A stretch of 64,000 bases of DNA, taken from NCBI RefSeq assembly GCF_051488665.1, contig NZ_JBPSEG010000003.1:124001-188000 (forward strand). Direction: 5' to 3'. A model generated the notes under the pieces. It saw nothing but the letters and a program-made list of their open reading frames with translations. It did not search any database and was not told where the DNA came from. This document shows positions 17,318 to 26,800 of the stretch, piece after piece. The DNA is from Melioribacter sp051488665. GTDB lineage: Bacteria; Bacteroidota; Ignavibacteria; Ignavibacteriales; Melioribacteraceae. Every line of letters begins with the position of its first letter. The first letter of the stretch is position 1. The position numbers and the translations under genes were made by a program.

Positions 17318-17653
17318 TTAATTTGCAGTTTCGAGATAGGGTTCTATTTTCGACATTAAATGGTATTTGGGAACGGCGCCTACAACAGCGTCGACCATTT
17401 TACCATTTTTGAAAATACCGAGCGTCGGAATGCTCATGATTCCGTACTGCGACGCCACGCCGTAATTTTCGTCCGTGTTAACTTTTACTACCTTTAACTT
17501 GCCGTTCAATTCATTTGCAATTTCTTCAACGACAGGCGCAACCATTCTGCACGGACCGCACCACGGCGCCCAGAAATCGACCAATACAGGGACATCGGAT
17601 TGAAGCACTTCAGTCTGAAAATTGAAATCAGTGCCTTCTACAATATTGTTCAT
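17318..17653 (-). CDS. trxA: Thioredoxin
   Basis: Cytosolic protein-disulfide reductase of 111 aa. The active site DFWAPWCGPCRMVAP lies near residues 25-38. The cis-proline motif SIPTLGIF is near 76 and the C-terminal GAVPK segment follows. The start is placed at 17653, where GGAG lies 9 nt upstream; a longer frame would add 16 residues lacking family similarity and run into the neighbouring gene. The phosphatase gene ends 44 bp upstream, so co-transcription is possible. The thioredoxin reductase gene is not here. Confidence 0.95.
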   Translation of the reverse strand: MNNIVEGTDFNFQTEVLQSDVPVLVDFWAPWCGPCRMVAPVVEEIANELNGKLKVVKVNTDENYGVASQYGIMSIPTLGIFKNGKMVDAVVGAVPKYHLMSKIEPYLETAN

Positions 17654-17697
17654 AGAAATAACTCCGTTTTTTTTATTAATTCGAAGAATTAGATGAT

Positions 17698-18471
17698 TCA
17701 ATTCTTCGAAGGATTCAGGATTTCAATAATTTTCGGATGGAGCAAATTATTCGAAGCTACGATACTGTCCCCTTTCATCGGGTCGTTGCCGTAAAAATCG
17801 GATATTTTTCCGCCCGCCCCTCGAATGACAGGAATTAACGCCGCCAGGTCCCACTTGCTCATCATCGGGTCGATCATTATGTCGGCATATCCCTGGGCAA
17901 GCAATGAATATCCGTAACAGTCGCCCCACGTGCGATAAAGTTTAACCATTTTGGTCAATTTATCGAATCCGCTCGAATCCCTGTATCTGGCAACATTGTT
18001 ATGGTCGGTCGTCAGCAATACGGCTTCGGACAAATTGCCGTTCAATTTAATTTTAACGGGTTTGCCGTTGCATTCGGCGCCGACGTTGTCGCCGATAATA
18101 AATTCATTGAGGACAGGATGATTTATTGCGCCCATAACCGGCTCGCCGTTTTTCAGAAGCGCTATCAGCGTTCCGAAAAGCGGTACGCCGCATATAAAAC
18201 TTTTTGTGCCGTCGATCGGGTCAAGTATCCATTTATATTCGGCGCCCGGATTTAATTCGCCGAATTCTTCCCCGAGAATTCCATGATCCGGAAATTCCTT
18301 CATAATCAGTTCGCGCATTTTCTCTTCGCACTTTTTATCCGCAATTGTAACCGGCGTTTCGTCTTCTTTCGATTCGATTTTAATATCGGTTTTGTAATAT
18401 TGTTTTATTATTGCCCCGGTCTCGTCGGCTAAAAGACGAACGAATTTTTTAAGAAAAGAGAATTCTTTCAT
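17698..18471 (-). CDS. Inositol-monophosphatase-family phosphatase (HisN-like)
   Basis: Mg-dependent phosphomonoesterase of 257 aa. The metal-binding signatures are present: GEEFGE near residue 67, the DPIDGTKSF motif near 84-92 and the C-terminal SKWDLAALIPVIRGAGG near 205. The wording is closest to the histidinol-phosphatase (HisN) branch of the IMPase family, which would place it in histidine biosynthesis. IMPase or 3'-phosphoadenosine phosphatase activity cannot be ruled out by sequence reading. No other his genes are adjacent. Confidence 0.85.
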   Translation of the reverse strand: MKEFSFLKKFVRLLADETGAIIKQYYKTDIKIESKEDETPVTIADKKCEEKMRELIMKEFPDHGILGEEFGELNPGAEYKWILDPIDGTKSFICGVPLFGTLIALLKNGEPVMGAINHPVLNEFIIGDNVGAECNGKPVKIKLNGNLSEAVLLTTDHNNVARYRDSSGFDKLTKMVKLYRTWGDCYGYSLLAQGYADIMIDPMMSKWDLAALIPVIRGAGGKISDFYGNDPMKGDSIVASNNLLHPKIIEILNPSKN

Positions 18472-18543
18472 TTTTTTGTTCCGTAGGTTATTATCAATTA
18501 AACAGTAAACTTGTTATTTTACGGATTAAAATTTAATGAATTT

Positions 18544-19542
18544 ATGCCCATCTACAAATACGACGATCAATCGTTAAAAAATGCGGCTGAGCTAATTAAA
18601 AAAGGAGAGCTTGTAGCTTTTCCTACAGAAACCGTATACGGACTCGGCGCAGACGGACTAAATCCGATTGCCGTCGCTAAAATATTCGAAAAGAAAAACC
18701 GGCCTGCATTTAATCCGCTTATTCTACATATAGCGGATAAAAACACACTAAAAGATTACGCATTTTACGAAGACCCGATAATCGACAAACTTACAGACAA
18801 GTTCTGGCCGGGTCCTTTAACGCTCGTTCTGCCGAAAAAAGATACGGTGCCGGATATAGTAACTTCGGGAAACGAAACAGTTGCAATCCGAATGCCGAAC
18901 AATGAAATTGCTTTGAGATTAATAACATTAAGCGAACGCCCGATTGCGGCTCCGAGCGCCAATAAATTCGGACATCTCAGTCCAACCGACGCCGAACACG
19001 TAAGCAAATCATTGGGAAACGATCTCTTCATACTCGACGGAGGAAAATGCGCAGTCGGTCTCGAATCCACTATTATCGGTTACAAAAACGGGATTTTCTC
19101 CCTTCTCAGACCGGGAGGAATTCCCATTGAAGAAATTGAAAAAATTACAGGCGCTTTGACAATAAAGGATAAAGAAGAAATTTCGCCCGAATCGCCGGGA
19201 CAATTACCCTTTCATTACTCCCCTGAGATACCTCTCTACATTATTAATAGATCCGGTATGTCCGACAAAAATTTCCTGAATTCGCTCGGGAATAAAAAAG
19301 TTGGTCTGCTATTATTCAAAGAAGACAATCCCGATATTGAATCGGTTCTGCATAATTATTCAAAAAAAATATTGAGCGAATCCGGGAATTTAGCTGAAGC
19401 CGCGGCAAATCTGTTTAAATTTCTCCACGATTTCGAAAAGGAGAAGGTAGATTTGATATTAACCGAACCGGTCGAGCCGTCCGGTCTCGGTTTGGCAATA
19501 ATGGACAGGCTTAAACGAGCTGCGGAGCGGTATAAAATATAA
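18544..19542 (+). CDS. Threonylcarbamoyl-AMP synthase (Sua5/YrdC/YciO family)
   Basis: Makes threonylcarbamoyl-AMP from threonine, bicarbonate and ATP for tRNA t6A modification. The YrdC domain covers residues about 10-205, with KKGELVAFPTETVYGLGAD, KIFEKKNRPAFNPL, FWPGPLTLVLPK, VAIRMPNN and APSANKFGHLSPT. The C-terminal Sua5 domain (about 235-330, beginning PGQLPFHYSPEIPLY) makes this the two-domain Sua5 form rather than short YrdC. The ATG at 18544 gives a normal N-terminus; an ATG 11 codons upstream is possible, and neither has a strong ribosome-binding site. Confidence 0.9.
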   Translation: MPIYKYDDQSLKNAAELIKKGELVAFPTETVYGLGADGLNPIAVAKIFEKKNRPAFNPLILHIADKNTLKDYAFYEDPIIDKLTDKFWPGPLTLVLPKKDTVPDIVTSGNETVAIRMPNNEIALRLITLSERPIAAPSANKFGHLSPTDAEHVSKSLGNDLFILDGGKCAVGLESTIIGYKNGIFSLLRPGGIPIEEIEKITGALTIKDKEEISPESPGQLPFHYSPEIPLYIINRSGMSDKNFLNSLGNKKVGLLLFKEDNPDIESVLHNYSKKILSESGNLAEAAANLFKFLHDFEKEKVDLILTEPVEPSGLGLAIMDRLKRAAERYKI

Positions 19543-19597
19543 ATTTATTTTTACAACTTTATTTATTATATTTTAATACGACATTGAGCTTATTCCG

Positions 19598-21169
19598 ATG
19601 AACAAAAAGAAGTCAAAAGATAACTCTTCTCAGGGGTCTGTCTTGAATTACATCCAAGATACGGACTTAATGCTGCATACAATTAATTCGGTTCACGAAT
19701 CGATAAGCATTACCGATTTAAATGACCGTTTGATTTTCGTCAACAAAGCGTTTACGAAAATATACGGATACGAACCGGAAGAAGTTATCGGCAAGAAGAC
19801 CGATTTTTTACGCTCGGATAAAAACGACCCGGAATTATTAAGAACCGTTCACCCGAGTACGCTTCAGGGAGGATGGCGGGGCAGAATAATCAACAAACGT
19901 AAAGACGGAAGCGAATTTACAATCGAACTGAGCACCTCGATCGTAAAAGACGATAACGGGAATCCGGTTGCTTATGTGGGTATTGCACGAGACCTTACGC
20001 AGTTAATCGAAACTGAAGAAAAATTACGCGAAGCCGAAAGCAAGTTCAGAGAACTTTTTCTCGAATTGAAAGACGTGGTTTATGAAAGCACAATCGACGG
20101 TAAATTCGTCGACTTGAATCCCGCAGGTTTCGAATTCTTCGGAATCAACTCTTACGACATGCTCCGGAAGATCGACATTGTTAACGATATTTATGTCGAC
20201 CCGCAAATAAGAGAAGAATTTCAAAAGAAACTGGAAAAATTCGGATTCGTCAAAGATTTCGAATTGCGCATCAGGAAACTCAACGGCAAAATTGCCACTG
20301 TACTGGAAACGTCTACGGCTGTTAAAGACAGGGACGGTAAAATTATAGGATACCGCGGAATACTCCGCGACATAACCGAAGCCAAAGAAAGAGAAGCCAA
20401 ATTACAGGAACTTGTTCTTCAACTCGAATCCGTAAACAAACAATTGAAAAAATCCGAAGAAGAATTAAAAAACCAGATTATTACGAAAGACAAATTTTTC
20501 TCGATTATCGCTCATGATCTGCGCAGTCCTTTCAGCGCGTTGCTAAGTTTTTCGGAATTCCTTCGCGACGACATAGACGACCTTACCCGCGATGAAATTG
20601 TTATGTTCGCCGACAAAATTAACGAAGCCGCCCAAAACGTTTTTGCTCTACTGGAAAATCTGCTGCAATGGTCGAGAATTCAATCCGGTAAAATTCACTA
20701 CCAACCTCACGATTTCAAACTTCGCGAAAGAGCCGAGCGGGTAATTAAATTATTGTCCAACAATGCCGAGAACAAGGATATTTTCATAATTAACGAAATT
20801 CCGGACGACGCAATAGTTTTTGCCGACGAGGATATGATTTCTTCCGTGCTTCAGAATCTTATATCAAACGCAATAAAATTTACGCGTCCGGGAGGCAAAA
20901 TCACATTGAAAGCCGAGAATGAAGGCAAATTCTTTAAAGTTTCCGTCAGCGACACCGGAGTAGGAATCAAAGAAGAAGACCTCCCGAAATTATTCCGGCT
21001 CGACGTACAGCATACTACATACGGCACAAACGAAGAAAAAGGGAGCGGTCTCGGTTTAATCATCTGTAAAGAAATGATAGAAAAAAACGGAGGAACCATA
21101 ACCGTTCAAAGCCGCATCAACGAAGGAACCACCTTTAGTTTCACACTCCCCGCCACCCGCCCGAACTGA
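19598..21169 (+). CDS. PAS-PAS sensor histidine kinase
   Basis: A soluble (no TM helix) orphan histidine kinase of 523 aa. PAS domain 1 spans about 25-135 (ISITDLNDRLIFVNKAF) and PAS domain 2 about 148-262 (DGKFVDLNPAGFEFFG). Each ends in a PAC-like segment (GIARDLTQ, GILRDITEAK). A coiled coil at 262-298 leads to the H-box IIAHDLRSPFSALL, with His306 as the phospho-acceptor. The N-box NLISNAIKFTRPGG, G1 DTGVGIKEED and G2 GSGLGLIICKEM follow. It closely resembles the kinase core of the TPR kinase at 2564-4528. No response regulator lies nearby. Confidence 0.9.
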   Translation: MNKKKSKDNSSQGSVLNYIQDTDLMLHTINSVHESISITDLNDRLIFVNKAFTKIYGYEPEEVIGKKTDFLRSDKNDPELLRTVHPSTLQGGWRGRIINKRKDGSEFTIELSTSIVKDDNGNPVAYVGIARDLTQLIETEEKLREAESKFRELFLELKDVVYESTIDGKFVDLNPAGFEFFGINSYDMLRKIDIVNDIYVDPQIREEFQKKLEKFGFVKDFELRIRKLNGKIATVLETSTAVKDRDGKIIGYRGILRDITEAKEREAKLQELVLQLESVNKQLKKSEEELKNQIITKDKFFSIIAHDLRSPFSALLSFSEFLRDDIDDLTRDEIVMFADKINEAAQNVFALLENLLQWSRIQSGKIHYQPHDFKLRERAERVIKLLSNNAENKDIFIINEIPDDAIVFADEDMISSVLQNLISNAIKFTRPGGKITLKAENEGKFFKVSVSDTGVGIKEEDLPKLFRLDVQHTTYGTNEEKGSGLGLIICKEMIEKNGGTITVQSRINEGTTFSFTLPATRPN

Positions 21170-21252
21170 AATTTATTTTCGCAAATATGTTTTGCCGATA
21201 ACATTTCTATTCATAAATTTAAATTAAGATAATTACAAAAACAGAGGCACAA

Positions 21253-22446
21253 ATGCAGAAAGAATTAATACTGGGAAAAATTAGCCAGGCGGCAAAAATT
21301 TTAAACGAAAAAAATATCGACATGTGGATGACATACGTCAGAGAAACCGGAAATATTAAAGACCCGATGCTCGACATGATTGTCGGAACAAACGCCACAT
21401 GGCAATCGGCGTTTATAATTACAAAAAACGGCGACACTCATGCCGTTATCGGATCGCTCGAACTGGAAAATATGAAAAGCGTAGGAACCTACAAGAATAT
21501 CCATCCGTACTTGAAAACAATCAAAGAAAAATTTCTCGACGTAGTCGAATCGATTAAGCCGAATAAAATTGCGCTGAACTATTCGGTTAATTCCAGTCTC
21601 GCCGACGGTCTTACTCACGGCTTATATCTTGATTTGCTTGAACAATTCAAAGAAACGGACTACCCGAAAAAGTTCGTTTCGTCGGAAGAGATTGTAGCCG
21701 CTTTGCGAGGCAGAAAGTCGCCTGCGGAAATAAAACTGATTAAAGAGGCGATATCCGAAACGCTCAAAATTTTCGACGAAGTTACAAAATTTCTGAAACC
21801 CGGAATTACAGAAAAACAGGTTGCAGCTTTTGTGCAAAACCTCGTTAAAGAAAGAGGATACGAACTGGCATGGGACAGCGAATATTGCCCTTCCGTATTT
21901 ACGGGACCCGATACCGCTGGAGCGCATTCCGGACCTACGGACAGAGCCATCGAGCCGGGACACATAATCAATATGGATTTCGGAATTAAAATAAACGGCT
22001 ATTGTTCGGACCTCCAGCGCACATGGTACGTTATGAAACCGGGCGAAGACAGACCACCGGAAGAAGTAGTAAAAGGTTTTAATGTAATTGTGGAATCGAT
22101 AACAAAAGCGGCGCAGGAATTAAAACCCGGCAAAGAAGGCTGGGAAATAGACCAGATTGCAAGAAATTATATTCAAGTCAACGGATACGACGAGTTTCCG
22201 CACGGGCTGGGTCATCAGGTAGGAAGAGCCGTTCACGACGGAGGCGCTTTGCTTGGTCCGAAATGGGAAAGATACGGAAATCTGCCGATGTTAAAGATCG
22301 AAGCCGGCAATGTATTCACAATAGAACCGAGATTGACTGTCGATAAATACGGCATTGCCACTGTGGAAGAAATGGTTTTGGTAAATTCGGACGGCTGCGA
22401 ATTTTTATCCGAACGACAGAAAGAATTGCTCATAATTAAAAGTTAG
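21253..22446 (+). CDS. M24-family metallopeptidase (Xaa-Pro aminopeptidase-like)
   Basis: A creatinase/aminopeptidase-P-fold enzyme of 397 aa. The N-terminal creatinase-like domain is at about 1-155 and the pita-bread catalytic domain at about 160-390. The dinuclear metal ligands are visible: Asp in INMDFGIKINGY, Asp in CSDLQRTW, His in HGLGHQVGRAVHDGG, Glu in FTIEPRL and Glu in TVEEMVLV. Probably a cytosolic dipeptidase or Xaa-Pro peptidase, as there is no signal peptide. Its last 4 bp overlap the stop of the convergent B12-binding gene. Confidence 0.88.
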   Translation: MQKELILGKISQAAKILNEKNIDMWMTYVRETGNIKDPMLDMIVGTNATWQSAFIITKNGDTHAVIGSLELENMKSVGTYKNIHPYLKTIKEKFLDVVESIKPNKIALNYSVNSSLADGLTHGLYLDLLEQFKETDYPKKFVSSEEIVAALRGRKSPAEIKLIKEAISETLKIFDEVTKFLKPGITEKQVAAFVQNLVKERGYELAWDSEYCPSVFTGPDTAGAHSGPTDRAIEPGHIINMDFGIKINGYCSDLQRTWYVMKPGEDRPPEEVVKGFNVIVESITKAAQELKPGKEGWEIDQIARNYIQVNGYDEFPHGLGHQVGRAVHDGGALLGPKWERYGNLPMLKIEAGNVFTIEPRLTVDKYGIATVEEMVLVNSDGCEFLSERQKELLIIKS

Positions 22447-23078
22447 CGCCCGGACAGATACTCGTCCAGCTGATTCAGGCAGGCTAAATATTTAATGTCG
22501 CTGTAGCCGGTAAGATTATTAATATCCTTGCCGGCAAGCGCCTGTCCGCCCACTATAATTTCCTGCGCGGGGAAATCCGACTTTATCATTGAAACTAATT
22601 TCGTCAATCGCGGAATATTCATATAAAAATTGACAGAAATGCCGACTACGTCCGGCTGCTTTTTCCGTATTAAACGCGTAATCTCGCCGAGAGGAGTTGA
22701 AGAACCGAGGAATGTCGAATTCCAACCGTTGATTTCGAAATAGCCCGCTACCATTTTTGCTCCGAGTTCGTGATACTCTTTGTCGATACACGCAATAACC
22801 ACGCTTTTGTTTTTTTTGTTTTTGCATTTCGAAACTTCTATCGACCAATCGACCAGAGCTTCAGTAATTTTCGTCGCTATATGCTCGTCCGCAATCGAGC
22901 ATCTTTCCCTTTCCCACATTTGACCGATTCGATACATCGACCTTTGAAATAATCCCAGATAAATCTCTTTGATGCTTTCCCCCTCGGCAAGCAATTCCTC
23001 GACAATGCTTTTACACGCTGATTTGTCGCCTTCGAGCAATGAATTTAAATAATGGAAATAAATACCTTCCGTAATCAT
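22443..23078 (-). CDS. Stand-alone B12-binding protein with CarH-type motifs
   Basis: A 211-aa protein composed of a helical B12 cap domain (about 5-85) and a Rossmann cobalamin-binding domain (about 90-205). The cap contains W55 followed by nine residues and E65-H66, the Wx9EH motif typical of light-sensing CarH/LitR adenosylcobalamin photoreceptors. The binding domain has EYHELG with His103 as the expected lower cobalt ligand, plus GSSTPLGEI and VGGQAL. Unlike CarH there is no N-terminal MerR helix-turn-helix. It could sense light or B12 by protein contact, or be a methyltransferase-type corrinoid protein. It ends tail-to-tail with the M24 peptidase gene. Confidence 0.8.
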   Translation of the reverse strand: MITEGIYFHYLNSLLEGDKSACKSIVEELLAEGESIKEIYLGLFQRSMYRIGQMWERERCSIADEHIATKITEALVDWSIEVSKCKNKKNKSVVIACIDKEYHELGAKMVAGYFEINGWNSTFLGSSTPLGEITRLIRKKQPDVVGISVNFYMNIPRLTKLVSMIKSDFPAQEIIVGGQALAGKDINNLTGYSDIKYLACLNQLDEYLSGR

Positions 23079-23139
23079 ATCGTCGTCGTTGTTTGAATAC
23101 CTATTAAACGACGGGACTGCGAGAAAAATTCAAATTGAG

Positions 23140-23808
23140 CTAAGAATTTCTGTCGCGGCTGTTAATCAGATATGCCAACCTGTAGGAAGTATAAGCAAAA
23201 AAGGGCGCCGAAAAAACGTCGACTGTATAATGCACGTGTTGAATTAATACGCAAATGGCAACCAGAACCGTAACCGCAAAAAATATTCTCTTTAATTTTT
23301 TATTTGTAGTAACCAGAAAGAAGAGAAACATAGTCGCCGTATGCCCCGAAAAAAAGAGGTCTTTTAAAAAAGTACGACCGTCGCCGAAAAATTCAACGAA
23401 AGGATCTTTTAACGGTATTATTGTATGAATGGCTTCAAGCGGAAGCAGATAAATGGTAATGAGACGGAAAAGAGCTACAAAACTGTACGACTGAATCGCA
23501 AGCAGAAATATTTCGGGATGGAAACTCAACCAGACGAGCATCACAATCACAGAGAAGTAAAGAAGAAAAAAAGTAAGCCACGTCACATCAACAGGCGCAA
23601 AAAGCGTAAGAACCGGGTCGTAAATTTCCGTTCCGGGTCGTTTTTCGTTATAAACCAGGAATTTTGCCAGACTCAAAAGAACGGTAATCAATATTGCCAT
23701 CGAAAGAAAAAATCTGTTTCTAAAGCTTTTATTGAGCAGTTTGGGTTGCCAGATGTTTTTTAATTCTCTCGATATCGACAATATTACCTCTCGTATGTTC
23801 AGGGGCAA
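23140..23808 (-). CDS. PAP2-like (sphingomyelin-synthase-type) membrane phosphatase/transferase
   Basis: An integral membrane protein of 222 aa with about six predicted helices starting near residue 33. Two motifs match the C-terminal PAP2 group that includes sphingomyelin synthases: SGHTATMFLFFL near residue 153 and HVHYTVDVFSAPFFAY near 190. These supply the His-His-Asp catalytic triad. The likely reaction is phosphate or phospho-head-group transfer on a lipid at the outer face of the inner membrane; the substrate is unknown. The gene follows the lamin-tail protein gene by 27 bp on the same strand. Confidence 0.78.
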   Translation of the reverse strand: MPLNIREVILSISRELKNIWQPKLLNKSFRNRFFLSMAILITVLLSLAKFLVYNEKRPGTEIYDPVLTLFAPVDVTWLTFFLLYFSVIVMLVWLSFHPEIFLLAIQSYSFVALFRLITIYLLPLEAIHTIIPLKDPFVEFFGDGRTFLKDLFFSGHTATMFLFFLVTTNKKLKRIFFAVTVLVAICVLIQHVHYTVDVFSAPFFAYTSYRLAYLINSRDRNS

Positions 23809-23835
23809 AAATAAGAAAAATTTCTCATATCCCGA

Positions 23836-26800
23836 TTACAATTTCCGCGCCGATACGAGAGGTTTTTTGAAGACGGCGCTCGAGCCGTTTTCATCGATTG
23901 CTTCGATTAATAGAATATAAATTCCCGTTCTGAGCGGCTTTGAATTGTCGTCGAGCCCGTCGTAAACTATTACGGTTTCCGGACCTGCGGGACGGCTTTT
24001 CTCCAAGGTTCTTACCGGTCTGCCTTTGCTGTCGAAAATGCGAATTCTAACGAGTCCGATTTTTTTATTCAGTTTTATTGTTATCGTTGTAAAATCCTCA
24101 TATCCGTCGTTATCCGGCGAAAAAGGATTAGGAAAAACAGTTACTTCCTCGCCGGCTTCGGATTCGGAAGTATAAATTGAATTTTGTCTTCCCGGCGTTG
24201 CGCCGCTTGCGTCTGCGGAAGTGCTCCAATTATTCTCGTCCGTCGACGGTATTGAAAAATTAATGCGCTCGAGCGATTTGTTTTTTGCATTGTTGATCAA
24301 AGGGCTGTGCCAGTCGCGACTGTAGCGGAGCGAATCAATTAAATTGCCGTAAAAATCTACAAGTTTAATCACGGCTCCTTCATTAGGCAGCGAAAAAGAT
24401 TTGTCTACAAAAAGTTTTGCCTCCGTTCCGTAGTAGTCAATCAAAGCAGAATCATTCGCCAGCAAAAAATATTCACGAGGAGAAACTACGGTAAGTTCAT
24501 TTACGAAACGGAAATCATTATGCCCTTCGATTGACAAGCCGCCGATCTGCAGGTTTCCATCCGAATTATTAAACAGTTCTATGAATTCGGAATTACCTTC
24601 AGCCGGTTCGTACAGTATTTCGTTGATAATAATCCGACGATTTTCTATCGCCGGTAAATTGACGATTGAATTCTCTTTTAACGGCGTAGAGCCTGATGGA
24701 GATAAAGATAAAGACCAGTTTGCAGAGTCTGCGCCGTCGGCATAAGGGGAAATTTTTTCGAGCGAAACTCCCTTTTTGTCACTGCGCCCGGACTTATAAT
24801 ACAGACTGTCGATATAATTCCCGTATGAATCGTAAATCACGACGCCGTCTTCGGAATTATTCAGCAAGAGGAATTCGGGAATGAGAGTCGCTCCTTCGGG
24901 ATAATTTTTCAAACCCTCCGAACAAAGGACGAGGTACCGGGAAGGCGCAATAAATACATCTTCGTTAATCGTTATTTTCCTGCCGGGCTCGGGAATAACA
25001 TCCGACGCCGTCCAGTCTTTCAGATTAATTTCTTTATCCGTTGCGTTAAATATTTCGATCCACTCAGGTTCGTTCTCGTTCGGATTATACATAATTTCGT
25101 TAACGACTATTGCGCCCTTTGTATAACCGAATGTTAATTTTGTCTTCCGTTCGTTGTCCGTAATGTCTTCGTCGTACAGGTAAATAATTTTAACCAGCAA
25201 ATCGGAGTTGTCTTTGGCAAGATATTTTCCTTCGGTACATACCGTAACCGTATCGAACGGCGGCAGGAAGTCATATACGAATCTTTCCAGTAATTCGTAC
25301 GCTCCGTTTTTTGACGCATATATTTCGACGATGAAGTTGTTTGCATTCCCGGTTCCTTTATTAATCACATCGCAGCAAATTCTCACCAGATCGTCGGATT
25401 TAGCATAAACCTTATCGAAGAATACTTTTCCTGCCGCAAGGTCGCGTCTGTTCAAACAGACGCTGTTTTTTCTTCCCGGAGTGGCGCCCGACGAATCCCT
25501 CGAAAATTTCCAATTGAGCGAATCGTTACTCGCCAGCTCGACACTGCGTCTTTCATAGGAAACGCCGGCTTTTTTGACGCCGGAAGGATGATAAAAAACA
25601 GAATCGATTGTTAAGCCCCGCACGTCTTTTATTACAACGGCGTCGCTGTCGTTATTCAAAACCGGCAAGCCCGTTACGGCAACATGCGCCTCCCGATAAT
25701 ATTCGTAAAACGACGAATCGGAAGCGATTATCAAATAATCGCGCGGATTAACAAAAGAACCGTCTATTTTAATTACGGTAATGTTCGTATACCTGTCGTT
25801 AACGGTAAATTCATTCAGATAAATTATGCTATCGGAATTATTATATAACTCAATCCATTCGGGCATTTCGTCAGCCGGATAAAACATTATTTCGTTTACC
25901 AAGAGCGAGCCCGGTACGCAACCCGGAATAATACCGGCGCAATAACTATTGTTCGTTGTATCTTCGTCGAGCGCGGAGTGAAATAAAATTTCTAAATCCA
26001 CGGGCTTTGAAATTCGAATCAATGAATCGTACTTAATAACTTTCGTATCATAAACAATCAGGTATTCGGATTTTATTTTTTCTTTGGCTCCGTTTGATAT
26101 CGTATAAATTATTAGATTCCCTTCAAGAGGCTCGCGACCCGCATTGCTCAAATATATAGTCAGCCCCATCTTTTCTCCGGCAACCGGATGTTTGGGCATA
26201 ATATTCACGCTGTCAATTTTGACGTCATAGTTTTTAATTGCGTTTGAATTCTTTTTGCCGGGAGTAGAGCCGCCTGCTTCTTTCGATTCCGCCCAATTTA
26301 ACGAATCCGAGCCGCTGCGATATGCGTCAATCCTTTCAAGCGATTTACCCGTCCTGCCGCCCCAGGCGGAACTATAGAAGACGGAATCGATCGTTCTGCC
26401 GAGCGAATCAACGAGCTTTAGTTTATCGCCGCTGTTTCTCAAATAACTGAAATCCGTAAATATTATTTTTACGTCTGTATAAATCCCCGCAATCGAAGAG
26501 TCGTTGCTTACAAGCAGGTAATCTCCGGGATTAATCAAATAATCCGCTGCGGACAACTCAAACCGTTTATCGCCTACAACCAATTTCATTTTTTTTAAAT
26601 TGATTTCTTCCGACGCATTGACAAATATCTCAATCCATTCAGGCTCCGGCGGATTCGGCGCATACATAATTTCGTTAATTACAATGTCGTTTCCGTTAAG
26701 TAATTTATTAACGTAGTCGATTGTAAAGAAGAGTGTGTCGTTATCGTGGAACTGGTCTGTTTCGCTAAATACGACGCAATAGTATTCATGCCTCCCGGCT

